Made by a program: the position numbers and the translations under genes. A stretch of DNA of 64,000 nucleotides from Okeania sp034190295 (GTDB taxonomy: Bacteria; Cyanobacteriota; Cyanobacteriia; Cyanobacteriales; Microcoleaceae), in assembly GCA_034190295.1 (NCBI GenBank), contig JAXHSW010000015.1:17013-81012 (forward strand), written 5' to 3'. The notes below the pieces were generated by a model that saw nothing but the letters and a program-made list of their open reading frames with translations, was not told where the DNA came from and did no database searches. Positions 18,977 to 28,390 of the stretch are shown here, piece after piece (position 1 is the stretch's first letter; every line of letters starts with the position of its first letter).

Positions 18977-20071
18977 ATGTCTAGCGAACAAAGATCGAAA
19001 CATCCCTTTCATATGTACGAGGCAATTTTTGCACAACCTCAAGCATTTACTCATGTAGCTAAACGCAATGAAGTATTAATTGATAATTGCGCTACCCGTA
19101 TAGCCTCCTGTGAGCGGCTATTTTTAGTCGGTATTGGAACTTCACATCATGCAGCTCTAGTGGGCGAACACTTAATGCGTTTGTATGGGGGAGACCTTTT
19201 CACACAAACATTTCACTCATTTGATTTTGCACTTTATAGACCTCGAATAACACCAAGAGATTGTGTCATAGGTATTAGTCATCGTGGGAATAAACTTTAT
19301 ACAGTTGAATCTCTCAAATATGCTCGTGAAGTAGGTTGTTACACGATTTTCATTACCGGCGAAGGTGTGGCTACTGAGACTGTACAAAGCGATATCACCT
19401 TACCTACAGTTCCACAGGATAAGTCAGCAGCTCATACCATTAGTTATACTGGTACAATTTCAGTCTTATCTACTCTTGCGGAGCGTATTGGTTTTCATCG
19501 TACCGGGACAAGTCTTATATCGAAAAATTTTCTGGAGCATGAACTTTCTGAACTACTTTATGTAGCACTAGAAACGGAGAATGAGATGGCACGCTTCGCC
19601 CACGAACAAGTTAATCGGCGACGCATCTGGTTGGTTGGTGGTGGCCAAAATGCGATTACAGCTAATGAAATAGCCCTTAAAATTAAGGAAACTTCTTATT
19701 TGCAAGCTGAAGGTATGTCAATCGAAACGATGCTGCATGGGCCATTTCAATGTACTGAGACAGAAGATCTCTTTATTTTGATTGCGCCGACTGGTCGAGC
19801 ACAGAGGCGCGTTTTCGAGCTAGCGGGACTTATCCAAGAAATTGGTGCAGCCTATCTAGTGATTAGCGACGGGGCAGCGGAATCGCTCTATGCTAGTGCA
19901 ACAGGGTGGGTTGTTGTGCCAAAAGTTCCAGAACCATTCTCTTCTCTAACCTGCCTTGTGCCGCTCCAATTATTTACCTACTACTTAGCGTTAGAGTGCG
20001 GAACAAACCCTGATGGATTTCGGCTCGAAGACCCACGTTTTGCCCGTGCACGCTCATTAATACAGTTGTAG
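18977..20071 (+). CDS. Tandem SIS-domain sugar-phosphate isomerase-like protein
   Basis: This 364-residue protein consists of two SIS domains, as in the isomerase half of GlmS and in AgaS/FrlB-type enzymes, with no glutaminase domain. The first SIS core is LFLVGIGTSHHAALVGEH...VIGISHRGNKLYTVESLKYA and IFITGEG. The second is RRIWLVGGGQNAITANEIALKIKETSYLQAEGM with the GlmS-like KETSYLQAEGMSIETMLHGP lining. It probably isomerises or deaminates a phosphosugar, or degrades an amino-sugar conjugate, in the cytoplasm; the substrate cannot be told. I start at ATG 18977 (MSSEQRSKHPF). A GTG at 18914 would add 21 residues with no family match. G+C is higher than in its neighbours, which hints at transfer. 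Confidence 0.85.
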   Translation: MSSEQRSKHPFHMYEAIFAQPQAFTHVAKRNEVLIDNCATRIASCERLFLVGIGTSHHAALVGEHLMRLYGGDLFTQTFHSFDFALYRPRITPRDCVIGISHRGNKLYTVESLKYAREVGCYTIFITGEGVATETVQSDITLPTVPQDKSAAHTISYTGTISVLSTLAERIGFHRTGTSLISKNFLEHELSELLYVALETENEMARFAHEQVNRRRIWLVGGGQNAITANEIALKIKETSYLQAEGMSIETMLHGPFQCTETEDLFILIAPTGRAQRRVFELAGLIQEIGAAYLVISDGAAESLYASATGWVVVPKVPEPFSSLTCLVPLQLFTYYLALECGTNPDGFRLEDPRFARARSLIQL

Positions 20072-20660
20072 GAAAGGGTTATTTTTTCAACAATTAATAA
20101 TGAATAATTAATAATTACCTATCCTTGAAAAGAAGAGGATTGACTAATCATGAAAATTTTTCTTTATTATATCAAATCCGTTTAATTCGGCACTTCAACA
20201 ATTAATAATTAATAATGAATAATGAATAATTAATAATTACCTATCCTTGAAAAGAAGAGGATTGACTAATCATGAAAATTTTTCTTTATTATCCCCTTAA
20301 AAGGGGAGGCTTTAAACCACAATTTTCGGTAAAAAATGTTCCATCTTCAACCATTACCAAATATTTCTCCATCTCCCCTACTCCTGTAAGGGCGCCCTTC
20401 GGAGCTTGGCGCTAGCCAATGCCATTCGCCCCTACTCCCCTACTCCCCTACTCCCCTACTCCCCTACTCCCCTACTCCCCTACTCCCCTACTCCCCTACT
20501 CCTGTAAGGGGGAATGCCATTCGCCCCTACTCCCCTACTCCCCATCTAATTACACCGATGCTACCGGATTTGATATTATCCCCTTAAAAGGGGAGGCTTT
20601 AAACCACAATTTTTCGGTAAAAAAATGATACAAATGATACAGAAATAAATAGATAATTTC
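20072..20660. repeat. Repeat stretch with CCCTACTC octamer array
   Basis: Two overlapping CGGTAA-end copies (about 20090-20160 and 20195-20335) are followed by about ten tandem CCCTACTC units (20430-20505), a shorter run to 20545, and another CCCCTTAAAAGGGGAGGC core (20578-20600). The open frame across the octamers (PYSPTPLL repeats) is a low-complexity artefact. Confidence 0.75.
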
Positions 20661-21530
20661 TTATATTTTATCGGCTTGTTGTTTAGCTACATCGCTGTAT
20701 TTTTGGTAAAGTTCAACCCTATTCATTGCCACATCATAACGTGAATAATTTGGAGAGACAGAAGCCATTAGTTGTGATGCTTGTCGCCATTTGGAGGCGA
20801 TCGCTATCCACTCCTCCTGAGACTGAGCTATTTTACCATCAGCAGCAGCTTCTTGAGCGAGTCGCACCGCTTGAGCAAAAGCTTCTTTCGACTCAGCTAT
20901 AGTATCCTCTGAATTTTTAATAGTGGGGTCGGGAGACTGTAAGGTTGTATTTTCTGTAGTTGATATTCTATCTAACCTAGAAAAGTTTAGCCATTTATTA
21001 ACTTGGATGCCCAAAACTAGCATCAGCAGACTTAGAAAAAAACCACCCATCATACCCAGTTGAAATTGATTTTGCTTTTCTATTTGAGCGCGATCGACAC
21101 TTTTAGATAGATATATGGGAATTGGTTTAGGCTTACTTGTCTGAAAATGACGTGCTATTTGTTTAAAAATATTGGGCCTAGTCAAAGTAATTTGTTGAGA
21201 CCAGAGCAACTTATCTTTTGGGTCTTTAGTAATTTCATCAAGCCATAGTAATTGCTGTTCTTGGACAATTCTACTATTAATATTTACTTTGCGGATATTA
21301 CGAGGTGAAATGTCTTCGAGAGTATGCTTAACTTGCTGTACAAGGTTAGACTGTTCCAATTGTTCAATTTGGGGAGCTTCACATAAAAGCTGTAAAACAC
21401 CATCAGAAAATATAGCTCTTATTCTTACATCTAATGTAGCAAGCTGTTGATTAAGAACTTGAATAATAGCTGCCACACTTCCTTGACGTGCTTGTATAAA
21501 TATATCTATATTGTTAATTCGATCTATCAT
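20661..21530 (-). CDS. Conserved-looking cyanobacterial membrane protein of unknown function
   Basis: I do not recognise a named family. The 289-residue protein has a cytoplasmic-type N-terminal region of about 150 residues starting MIDRINNIDIFIQARQGSVA, where the first stretch resembles a DUF-type alpha/beta repeat (ARQGSVAAIIQVLNQQL). One transmembrane helix follows (GGFFLSLLMLVLGIQV, about residues 161-176). The C-terminal part, about 110 residues, is Ala/Gln-rich and helical (AFAQAVRLAQEAAADGK, EEWIAIASKWRQASQLMASV), resembling TPR-like helices found in other cyanobacterial membrane-tethered proteins. The second half probably lies on the periplasmic or lumenal side. It is isolated: no neighbour in the same direction within 500 bases. 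Confidence 0.7.
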   Translation of the reverse strand: MIDRINNIDIFIQARQGSVAAIIQVLNQQLATLDVRIRAIFSDGVLQLLCEAPQIEQLEQSNLVQQVKHTLEDISPRNIRKVNINSRIVQEQQLLWLDEITKDPKDKLLWSQQITLTRPNIFKQIARHFQTSKPKPIPIYLSKSVDRAQIEKQNQFQLGMMGGFFLSLLMLVLGIQVNKWLNFSRLDRISTTENTTLQSPDPTIKNSEDTIAESKEAFAQAVRLAQEAAADGKIAQSQEEWIAIASKWRQASQLMASVSPNYSRYDVAMNRVELYQKYSDVAKQQADKI

Positions 21531-22840
21531 TGGTAGTTACTGCAATTGATTTATTTAATAGTTAAGTCAGATGCTTAAATATGATTTTTAATCGATCTAA
21601 ACTTTCTTATTCAGACTTCACACTTACCGAATAATTAAGGTTTAAAGCCTCTCACTCGCCGTGGATAAACAAGAAAAATTTTTCATTATTAATCAATCCT
21701 ATCCGTTTTCACTCTCGAGGTAATTATTAATTGTTGAAAGCGCTTTTCATTTAAGTAGACTACAAAATTATTTTTGCTTAGGGAGCAGGGAGTAGGAAGT
21801 AGAAAAATGCTTTTGCTACTGTAGTTTATCTATGTGAAAATCACTATATTACCGAAAAGAAAGCAATAAAATAAAATCAAATATAAATAATTTTATACCT
21901 TTCTCTTAAGAGTAGATAGTAAGCATTTCCTCCGGAATGCGGAGCTAACAGCTATCAGCACCTCAGCACCTCAGCAATTAGTAATGAATAATTATTTCTC
22001 AGGTTTGATCCTGGGACGCATGGCAGTAACTTTTTATTCTTTTTCAATTTCAAAGGTGGCTTTTGCGCAGACCCAAAATTAATAGCTGATAGCTAATAGC
22101 TGACGGCTGAATGCTTACAGTAGATCGGGACAGAATTATCACTTTTTAGGAAGTCATATCATGTCCGGATAATTAGCGATCAAAAAACTTTCTCTTTCTT
22201 TTCTTCTTTCTTCCCTCCTGTTTGCGGAGCATTCCGTAGGAAATTATAAATTCTGTTTGCGTAGCATGACAAACGGAAATTCAGAATTGCTGAATTATGA
22301 GTAGTTTATTTATAACTGTTCAACCGGACATGATATCAGACAGTATTAGCTATTGAAGTTAAGAGTTTTATACAAAATTCATTTCTAAGCTGCATAGAAT
22401 AATATCTCGATCGGGGTTGATTGTAGATCGAGATAGACAAGTTTAATAAATTTGATAATTCTGTGCTACTTCACATAAAATTGGTATAATATCCAACACC
22501 TACCACCTAATACCATCTCTCAAAAAGAATGCTATGTATGATTGGGTGGGGAAGTTGGTTCGTGTGGGAAGTTGGTTCGTGTGGGAAGTTGGTTCGTGTG
22601 GGGAGGGGTTAAAAGTAGGAAAAATCTATACTAACCAACTAATAATTGTCAAAAAAATACTTTGAATCTTGGTAAATATTGAGGTGTTAAAGTAGAACTG
22701 AAGTATAGCATTGCTTTTGGGAATTGGTATAAGACCTACGACCTACGACCGCGTCACCTAATTCTGTGCAGCCTCACATAAAATTGGTATTATGTTAAAA
22801 TTTGCAACAGCAATAGAGGGGTAAAAACAGGAAATTGACT
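21531..22840. repeat. Gene-free stretch upstream of leuD
   Basis: A CGGTAA-end copy (21626-21740) is followed by GCTGAATGCT/AGCTATCAGC-type repeats (21920-22110) and a TGTTTGCGGAGCATTCCG repeat (22220-22290). A threefold tandem of the 18-mer GGGAAGTTGGTTCGTGTG lies at about 22550-22605. Two copies of a TATAAAATTGGTAT-like motif (22475, 22780) are near the leuD leader. No gene is seen. Confidence 0.6.
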
Positions 22841-23395
22841 ATGGCCCAATCCCTAAGTGGCAAAATATTTGTAGTAGATGACAATATTGATACCGACCAA
22901 ATTATTCCCGCCGAGTACCTGACTTTGGTTCCTTCCAAGCCAGATGAATATGAAAAGTTAGGCAGTTATGCTCTATGTGGGTTGCCCGATCGCTACGGTA
23001 AGTTTATCTCACCGGGAGAAATGAAAACCCATTATCCAATAATTGTGGCTGGAGAAAACTTTGGTTGTGGGTCTTCGCGGGAACACGCACCTATCGCCTT
23101 GGGTGCTTCTGGCGTCCAAGCGGTAGTTTCTCAATCTTATGCTCGCATCTTTTTTCGCAATTGTTCGTCAACTGGGGAGTTATATCCTTGGGAGTCTATC
23201 GATCGCCTATGTGAGTTATTTGAGACTGGTCAGGAAGTTACTATTGATTTTGAAGAAAATCAGTTAACTAATCATACTCTTGGTAAGACTTATCAATTGA
23301 AGTCTTTAGGAGAAGTAAAACCTGTCATTGACGCTGGTGGTCTTTTTGCCTATGCACGTCAAACAGGTATGATTTCTCAAAAAAAACCAAGTTAA
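22841..23395 (+). CDS. leuD: 3-isopropylmalate dehydratase small subunit
   Basis: LeuD pairs with LeuC to isomerise 2- to 3-isopropylmalate in leucine biosynthesis. The swivel-domain signatures are present: DNIDTDQIIPAEYL (about residues 14-27), GENFGCGSSREHAPIAL, the substrate-contact loop, and SYARIFFRNCSSTGELYP. In bacterial-type small subunits the last block is usually RNCxNxGLLP. I use the ATG at 22841 (MAQSLSGK), with CAGGAA seven bases upstream (22828-22833). Length 184 residues is slightly short of E. coli LeuD but typical of the shorter archaeal/cyanobacterial type. leuC is not in the window. A good terminator follows. Confidence 0.93.
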   Translation: MAQSLSGKIFVVDDNIDTDQIIPAEYLTLVPSKPDEYEKLGSYALCGLPDRYGKFISPGEMKTHYPIIVAGENFGCGSSREHAPIALGASGVQAVVSQSYARIFFRNCSSTGELYPWESIDRLCELFETGQEVTIDFEENQLTNHTLGKTYQLKSLGEVKPVIDAGGLFAYARQTGMISQKKPS

Positions 23396-23411
23396 ATTTT
23401 TTATTTTCAGT

Positions 23412-23437
23412 AGGAGAGAAATTAATCTCTCCTTTTT
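23412..23437 (+). terminator. Rho-independent terminator after leuD
   Basis: AGGAGAGA (23412-23419) pairs perfectly with TCTCTCCT (23426-23433) around an AATTAA loop, followed by TTTT. It lies 17 bases after the leuD stop codon. Confidence 0.9.
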
Positions 23438-23517
23438 GCTGTTCAAATTTTCGATGAGAAAAAGTAAAAGAGGGAAAAGGCAACAATAGATGAGTTGCTA
23501 CATTTACGGTCGATCCA

Positions 23518-24000
23518 TTAATTTTGCATAAATTCCTGTAAACCACGAGTCATCATCTCAACTATTCCCTCTTGGTTATTCAGTTCAGTTTTTACCTCAG
23601 TTTCTATACGCTCCACTACATCACCAGGAAGATTAAGCAACTGCTTTAAATTTTCATAAGCAGCTTCTTCATCTTCATTAATCTTTGGTTCTTCAGGAGT
23701 ACGAGAACTACAAGCAATTACTTCATAACCCAACTTTAGCACCAGTTCCCGTTCTTGTTGGGATTGTAATTTAGGAATTGACTCCCCTAATGGGATATTT
23801 TGCATAAAATAATCCCTTAATTCTTCCTGAAGTTGTTCCTGTCGATCTCCTGTAGCAAAAAGACTACTGAATCGATTTAACATTAAGTCCACTTCTTCTT
23901 TCGCCAGTTGTCCGTCAGACCATGCCATATAAGCGACAATCCGCAACAAATTCATCTGGCGTGGAGTAATAGATGGAGGTGGAGGTGGTTGCACTGCCAT
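23518..24000 (-). CDS. TerB-like protein
   Basis: This 160-residue helical protein has a TerB-fold start: NLLRIVAYMAWSDGQLAKEE (about residues 18-37), the acidic SDGQLAKEEVDLM turn corresponding to the metal-binding motif of TerB. A second motif further on (INEDEEAAYENLKQLLNLP) is also present. A short proline-rich leader (MAVQPPPPPSITP) precedes the domain. It is convergent with leuD and not linked to terD. It is unlike the 8348 protein apart from the fold, so it is a distinct paralogue. A role in stress or envelope homeostasis is suggested only by family. Confidence 0.8.
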   Translation of the reverse strand: MAVQPPPPPSITPRQMNLLRIVAYMAWSDGQLAKEEVDLMLNRFSSLFATGDRQEQLQEELRDYFMQNIPLGESIPKLQSQQERELVLKLGYEVIACSSRTPEEPKINEDEEAAYENLKQLLNLPGDVVERIETEVKTELNNQEGIVEMMTRGLQEFMQN

Positions 24001-25147
24001 AGATTTTTCCTCAATTTTTGGCTATTCATAGCTAAGGTTTTAACCTATCATCAACTCAGCAATTATTATCCAATCGTTGACAATTTTTAACTGAATCTGG
24101 GAAAAGTCCCACTTGGGTGGAGGGCAAGAACCGCAATTATCCGGACTTGATATTATAGAGCTTTTCATATTGATGACCTCACGTCACAATCACTTGTCCT
24201 TTAGGGACGTGACGTTCCATGGAACCTCCTTACTGTGGTTTACCGAAATGAAAACTCCTGTAATATTATGGTTAATTAATGTGACTCGATCTCAGTATAT
24301 TTCGGTAGACTTGAGCAGGATCGAACCAACGAGATGTCTTAGTCTAAAACTAGGAATGCTGAAACCCCTATTTTTCCTAGATTTCTTAAAAACATACACT
24401 GTAATATCATGTTCGGTTGAATAGTTATAAATAAACGACGGAGTCCTCAGTCCTCAGGAGGGAAGAAGAGGAGAAAGTTTTCTCCAGATCGCTCTTATCC
24501 GGACATGATATAAATTGTCAACTAAGTCAAAACTCCCCCTACTCCCACACTCCCTCAAGAAAGTGTTTGAAAAATGCTATTCATAGAGGTTCTAGAGGTT
24601 AGGGAAAGGATGCGATCGCATTGTTTTGGTTATCTTGAGGTTGGTCTAAGACCCGATCTCTCCTGATGACGGAAGCGTCGAGATGTTTGCGTAGCATCGA
24701 CCTTGGAAAGGAAAAACCAATCAATGTTGCGGTTTGAAAATAGCGCGTGCTATAGTGAATAAAATGTGATGGCTAAGTTAGCAGTTTCTAGGAGAGCTGT
24801 CGGAACTATCTGATTTGCTCTTGTGAGCTATCTATAGCACGGGAAAGAGTTAGTTAGACTGATAGTGAACCTTAGACAGAGAAATGTTTTTCCCACTGTT
24901 GACTTTTCCCTGCTATAGCACCTATTTTAGCGGTCGTCTTAGTCATTGAAATTTTCTTCTTCCAGCTTAATATCGACTGTGATCTATATCATTAGTTAGT
25001 CAACAGAAGTATCACGAACTAAGGTTCACGTTATCACTAAACAAGGTTCATGTTATCACTAAATTATACTTATAGAAATCACTTACAAATCACATCAAAA
25101 TATCGCATAATTACCTTGTGTTTAAAATTAGCAAGGTAGAAAAAATC
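24001..25147. other. Long non-coding stretch with a candidate structured element
   Basis: No gene recognised. Bases 24746-24841 form a 96-base segment bounded by a perfect 10-bp inverted repeat (CGTGCTATAG / CTATAGCACG), and TATAGCAC recurs near 24914. A 23-base motif is repeated in tandem just before the STAS gene: AAGGTTCACGTTATCACTAA and AAGGTTCATGTTATCACTAA at 25021-25064. An open frame at 24113-24424 has no coding character. Confidence 0.5.
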
Positions 25148-25465
25148 ATGGCTCTCTTAATTCGTCCTTTAGGTGATTTTAATAAAAAAAAGAGTTCTCT
25201 GCTACAACAAAAGTTGAAACACATTCTAGCTAATAGCTCAGAACATTGCTGTGTAGTAGACCTTGCCACTATCCATTCCATTAATAATTATGGATTAGTG
25301 ACTTTGGTAACATTACACCGTATAGCCAAGAAAAACGGTTGTAACTTATATCTAATAAATTTGAGCGACCCAGTTAAATATTATCTAGAACTTACTGGAC
25401 TAGACAAAAAATTTAATATTAAGCAGAATGTGAAAGATGTTAACTATACTCAGGTAGTAAACTAA
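25148..25465 (+). CDS. STAS-domain protein (anti-sigma-factor antagonist-like)
   Basis: This 105-residue protein is a single STAS domain: ALLIRPLGDFN (first strand), helix KSSLLQQKLKHIL, strand CCVVDLATIHSINNYGLVTL with the phosphoryl-accepting region, helix LHRIAKKNGCNLYLINL and a final helix VKYYLELTGLD. In SpoIIAA-like proteins the core is D(L/M)S.xxxIDSxG. Here the Ser of the DSxG motif is Asn (INNYG), so the usual phosphorylation site seems absent and it may be constitutively in one state. I start at the ATG 25148; a GTG at 25118 would add ten residues. No anti-sigma kinase is nearby. Confidence 0.85.
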   Translation: MALLIRPLGDFNKKKSSLLQQKLKHILANSSEHCCVVDLATIHSINNYGLVTLVTLHRIAKKNGCNLYLINLSDPVKYYLELTGLDKKFNIKQNVKDVNYTQVVN

Positions 25466-26313
25466 CTTTTTGTTCTCATGTTATCAATCCGGAGAAGGGT
25501 TATTTGATGATTTAGAACTCATAACTCAAAAGAAAGGAAGGATTATGTACTGACTACCGTCTGTGATGGCTAAACTTAGCTGGAGTCATTTCAGTTATAA
25601 GTTATAAGTTATCAGTTATCAGCACCTCTGCAATCAGGAGGCTTGAAATAAGGAATAGTCTCTTTGTTTTATCCCTTAAAAAAGGGAGGCGCATACCCAC
25701 AATTTTTCGGTAATAGTAGTGATATAGAATTCGATTATACAGTATATGTTTATAATTCTATCCACACTTCAATATTAAATCAGACCATCTACCCATCTTT
25801 CCATTCACTAAAGTCAAAATTCAAAAGTTATATTTTATATCAAATTCGTTGAATTCGGTATAAAAAAACGTTCCATCTTCAACCATTACCAAATATTTCT
25901 CGATCTCCACATCTCCCCATTCACTAAAGTCAAAAGTAAAAAGTAAAAATTCAAAAGTTATATTTTATATCAAATTCGTTGAATTATTTATATAACTATA
26001 TTTACATAATGAATCAGAACTGCTACTACTAATGCCAGAATTAGTTCATTTAATTCTTGATAGAGTTGGGTGTATCATTTTATAAATACAGACTTTGAAT
26101 AATTGAGGTATTTGAAATAGAAGTTGTTTGAGGATATATTTCTCAAGCACTTAGAATTGAAAAATCATGGATATGAGAACTTAAGAAGGAAGAAAAATTA
26201 CGATCTATTCCTTGTGTTGAAGTGTTAAAAATATACTACTTGAAAGAGCGATCGCCTCAAACTTAGTTGATGCCAAATTAAACCATGACGAAAATCAACT
26301 ACAACAATAAATT
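25466..26313. repeat. Repeat-filled intergenic region
   Basis: Contains STRR heptamers (25595-25620), a CGGTAA-end core (25665-25712), and a copy of the CCGG element (about 25724-25860: ATAGAATTCGATTATACAG, then CATCTACCCATC). A second partial repeat copy ends near 25985. Short frames around 26030-26270 have no recognisable product. Confidence 0.6.
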
Positions 26314-27267
26314 TTACCAATTCCGATATAATTTTTCAACATCAAACATAATCTCTTCATTTGGTAATCTAATCTTTGATTTTTGTCGTTCATAAAGACT
26401 TTCCACCGCCGTTGTATCCTGGTAAATAACAGTAGCTGCAGCCTGTAAAAATGATTTTTGAAATAAAAACTTGAAGACCGGATTTTTGAACTTTCCATAT
26501 AACAAAATAAATGTCTTTGTTACGTTTTCAGTTTCTGGATAAACAATGTGAGTTTGAACAATTTCACCTACTGGTGTTTGAGCCAAGAATGTTGTAGTTG
26601 AAGGAAAAGAATATTCTAGAGTATTGTTCATTACTTTAGGAATTATTCCCAAAGCTGGATTTTTCAAAATTTCTCCAAAAGTATTTTCCGCTCTTGTTAT
26701 ATATTGTTCTACTTTAGCATAATATCCATTAGTTTGATATGACTTAACATCACATGAGGTAATTTCAAACAAATCCTTATGAGTACCATTTTGATGATTA
26801 TAGTCATAGTTAACAAGCATACTACTTAAAAAATCTGCCTGAATACTCTTTTCTCCACTTACTCCAATAAATTCATATTCCTCAGTTACTTTTTGAATTA
26901 ACTCAGGAATTGGTAATCTTGGCTCATATCCACAATAAGTCCAAAGACAATCTTCTTTAACAATCAATTCTAAAGGTTCGGTAATTGGTTGAATGTCTAA
27001 TTTTCCTGCCTTATATAATTTTCCTGCTCCATCAAATTCTAGAGCGTGAAAAGGACAAGTTATTGTGTTTCGTTCTTGACAAATCCACCCTTCAGATAAG
27101 GGAGCTTGAAAATGAGGACAGATATTATCGAGGGCAAAAACTTCGCCTTTTTTGTTCTGCCAAATAACATAATCTTTCCCATTTAAAGTGATTTTTTTAG
27201 GTTGATTAACTCCTAGCATAGACTTATGAGCAATCAACCAAGGTGCGCCTGGTAAAATCGGTTCCAT
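26314..27267 (-). CDS. Rieske non-heme iron oxygenase
   Basis: The 317-residue protein has the two-domain layout of Rieske oxygenases. The N-terminal [2Fe-2S] centre is Cys50-Pro-His52 (ICPHFQAPLSEGW) and Cys71-Pro-Phe-His74 (TCPFHALEFDG). The catalytic mononuclear-iron motif is DYNHQNGTHKDLF, matching the D/E-x2-H-x4-H pattern. It resembles the smaller oxygenases with aromatic or tetrapyrrole substrates (phenylpropionate dioxygenase/PaO-like); the substrate is not deducible. It needs a separate reductase, not in the window. The N-terminus MEPILPGAPWLIAHKSMLG looks complete. Upstream lies a repeat element, so the promoter must lie in or beyond it. Confidence 0.88.
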   Translation of the reverse strand: MEPILPGAPWLIAHKSMLGVNQPKKITLNGKDYVIWQNKKGEVFALDNICPHFQAPLSEGWICQERNTITCPFHALEFDGAGKLYKAGKLDIQPITEPLELIVKEDCLWTYCGYEPRLPIPELIQKVTEEYEFIGVSGEKSIQADFLSSMLVNYDYNHQNGTHKDLFEITSCDVKSYQTNGYYAKVEQYITRAENTFGEILKNPALGIIPKVMNNTLEYSFPSTTTFLAQTPVGEIVQTHIVYPETENVTKTFILLYGKFKNPVFKFLFQKSFLQAAATVIYQDTTAVESLYERQKSKIRLPNEEIMFDVEKLYRNW

Positions 27268-27489
27268 ATCTACCTCTTATATAGTTTGGAGTGGGGGAGT
27301 GGGGGAGTAGGGGAGTAGGGGAGTGGGGGAGATTGAATATTGAAGTAATTATAGAATTATCATTATATAATATATTAATTATATAATCGGATTCTATATC
27401 AAAAATTATGTTTACTAACACAAAAAAATGCTTTAATTTCCTCTAGATAAATAGAAGATTGTATTATTTATGAATTCTGAACTTAAATA
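27268..27489. repeat. CCGG-element copy with GGGGGAGTA-type units
   Basis: Tandem GGGGGAGT/GGGGAGTA units (27290-27328) are followed by GATTGAATATTGAAGTAATT and ATAATCGGATTCTATATCA, the conserved end of the ATATAGAATCCGG family. It lies directly upstream of the Rieske gene. Confidence 0.7.
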
Positions 27490-28044
27490 TTATTCAAATA
27501 ATAATTCCCTGGCTCCAGCATAACCAAATTCTACTATTTGACAAGCCATTTGTTCATAAGCTCCAGACTCATTTGGTGTAGTAGTTGCTAAACCATCTAC
27601 ATAGCGATTAAACATACAAAAAGCTGCTGCAATTAATACTGTGTCGTGAATTTCTCTATCTGTTGCGCCTACACATTTTGCCTCTTGAATATCATCCTCA
27701 TAAACTTGTTTGCCACCAAGCTGTACATTTGCTGCTATTACCAATAGAGCTTTGAGTTTTTCGGTAATATCTGCATTCTCAACGTTGTCATAAACTGCAT
27801 CAACTAAATTACTATTGCGTTTGAGTAGTTGTTTTGCAACCGTACCATGAACACCTGTACAAAACTTACATTCGTTCAAGTGGGATACATAAGCAGCTAT
27901 TAATTCCCGCTCCTCAACTGATAGGGGTGAGTCTCCTCTCAATAAGGTTTCGCTCAATTCCAACAGCAGTTTGCCTGTATCTGGTCGATATTTCATTAAC
28001 CCCACAATGCCGGGAAAGCCTGATGGTATATCTATATGTGCCAT
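27490..28044 (-). CDS. AhpD-like/carboxymuconolactone-decarboxylase-family peroxidase-related protein
   Basis: This 184-residue all-helical protein carries the AhpD redox motif ECKFCTGVHG: Cys59-x2-Cys62-x3-His66. That is the CxxCxxxH centre of AhpD-type alkylhydroperoxidases and the uncharacterised peroxidase-related enzymes (TIGR01926-like; the spacing of SxxERELIAxYVSxLNxC is typical). It probably detoxifies peroxides with a dithiol cycle. It is divergent from the TetR gene at 28391, and an 18-bp palindrome sits 20 bases before its start codon, so repression by that regulator is likely. The C-terminus CQIVEFGYAGARELLFE is normal. Confidence 0.88.
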   Translation of the reverse strand: MAHIDIPSGFPGIVGLMKYRPDTGKLLLELSETLLRGDSPLSVEERELIAAYVSHLNECKFCTGVHGTVAKQLLKRNSNLVDAVYDNVENADITEKLKALLVIAANVQLGGKQVYEDDIQEAKCVGATDREIHDTVLIAAAFCMFNRYVDGLATTTPNESGAYEQMACQIVEFGYAGARELLFE

Positions 28045-28063
28045 CTGTCGCTCCTGTTTTTAT

Positions 28064-28081
28064 TAACTAAATATTTAGTTA
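28064..28081. promoter_or_regulatory. Candidate TetR operator, 18-bp perfect palindrome
   Basis: TAACTAAATATTTAGTTA is self-complementary. It sits 20 bases from the AhpD-like start codon (28044), in the divergent region shared with the tetR-type gene. TetR operators are typically 15-20-bp palindromes. A half-similar TTAACTAAAAATTAA lies at 28145-28159. Confidence 0.6.
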
Positions 28082-28149
28082 GTTATTAATATAAAGCTTT
28101 TAAATGTGGTTTGTCAAGAGTTAACGAAGCAGATGCTAATATTAATTAA

Positions 28150-28365
28150 CTAAAAATTAAGGCCATATTTTGGCCATAGCAATTAGTGTAAAGCTTGGCC
28201 TTTTCAGAGCAAGGCATTAATGAAGTCAGAAGTCAAAAGTCAGAAGTCAGCAAGTGTACCCACCCCTAACCCCTCCTGGGAGGGGAAGTAAGGATTTTGA
28301 GCAACCCTCCAAAAACCCGATCGCCAATTAAGGTGGGGTTTTAGACCCAATTATTTTGATAAACT
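28150..28365. repeat. GGGTTTTAGACCC interspersed element
   Basis: Contains GAAGTCAGAAGTC heptamers, a CCCCTCCTGGGAGGGG hairpin, and the family core GATTTTGAGCAACCCTCC...GTGGGGTTTTAGACCCAATT. Related copies are near 18590, 37850 and, in reverse, 44490 where one breaks a gene. Confidence 0.75.
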
Positions 28366-28390
28366 TTTTGGGAGTCTATTTATAACAGTT

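Noticed and set aside
20419..20628. Open frame of PYSPTPLL repeats
   Set aside because: Translation of CCCTACTC octamers; low-complexity artefact.
24300..24400. tRNA-like GGTTCGATCC on the minus strand
   Set aside because: The flanking bases do not form a T-stem, and there is no acceptor or anticodon arm.
24113..24424. 103-codon open frame
   Set aside because: No start-site signal, no recognisable domain and no codon bias like its neighbours.
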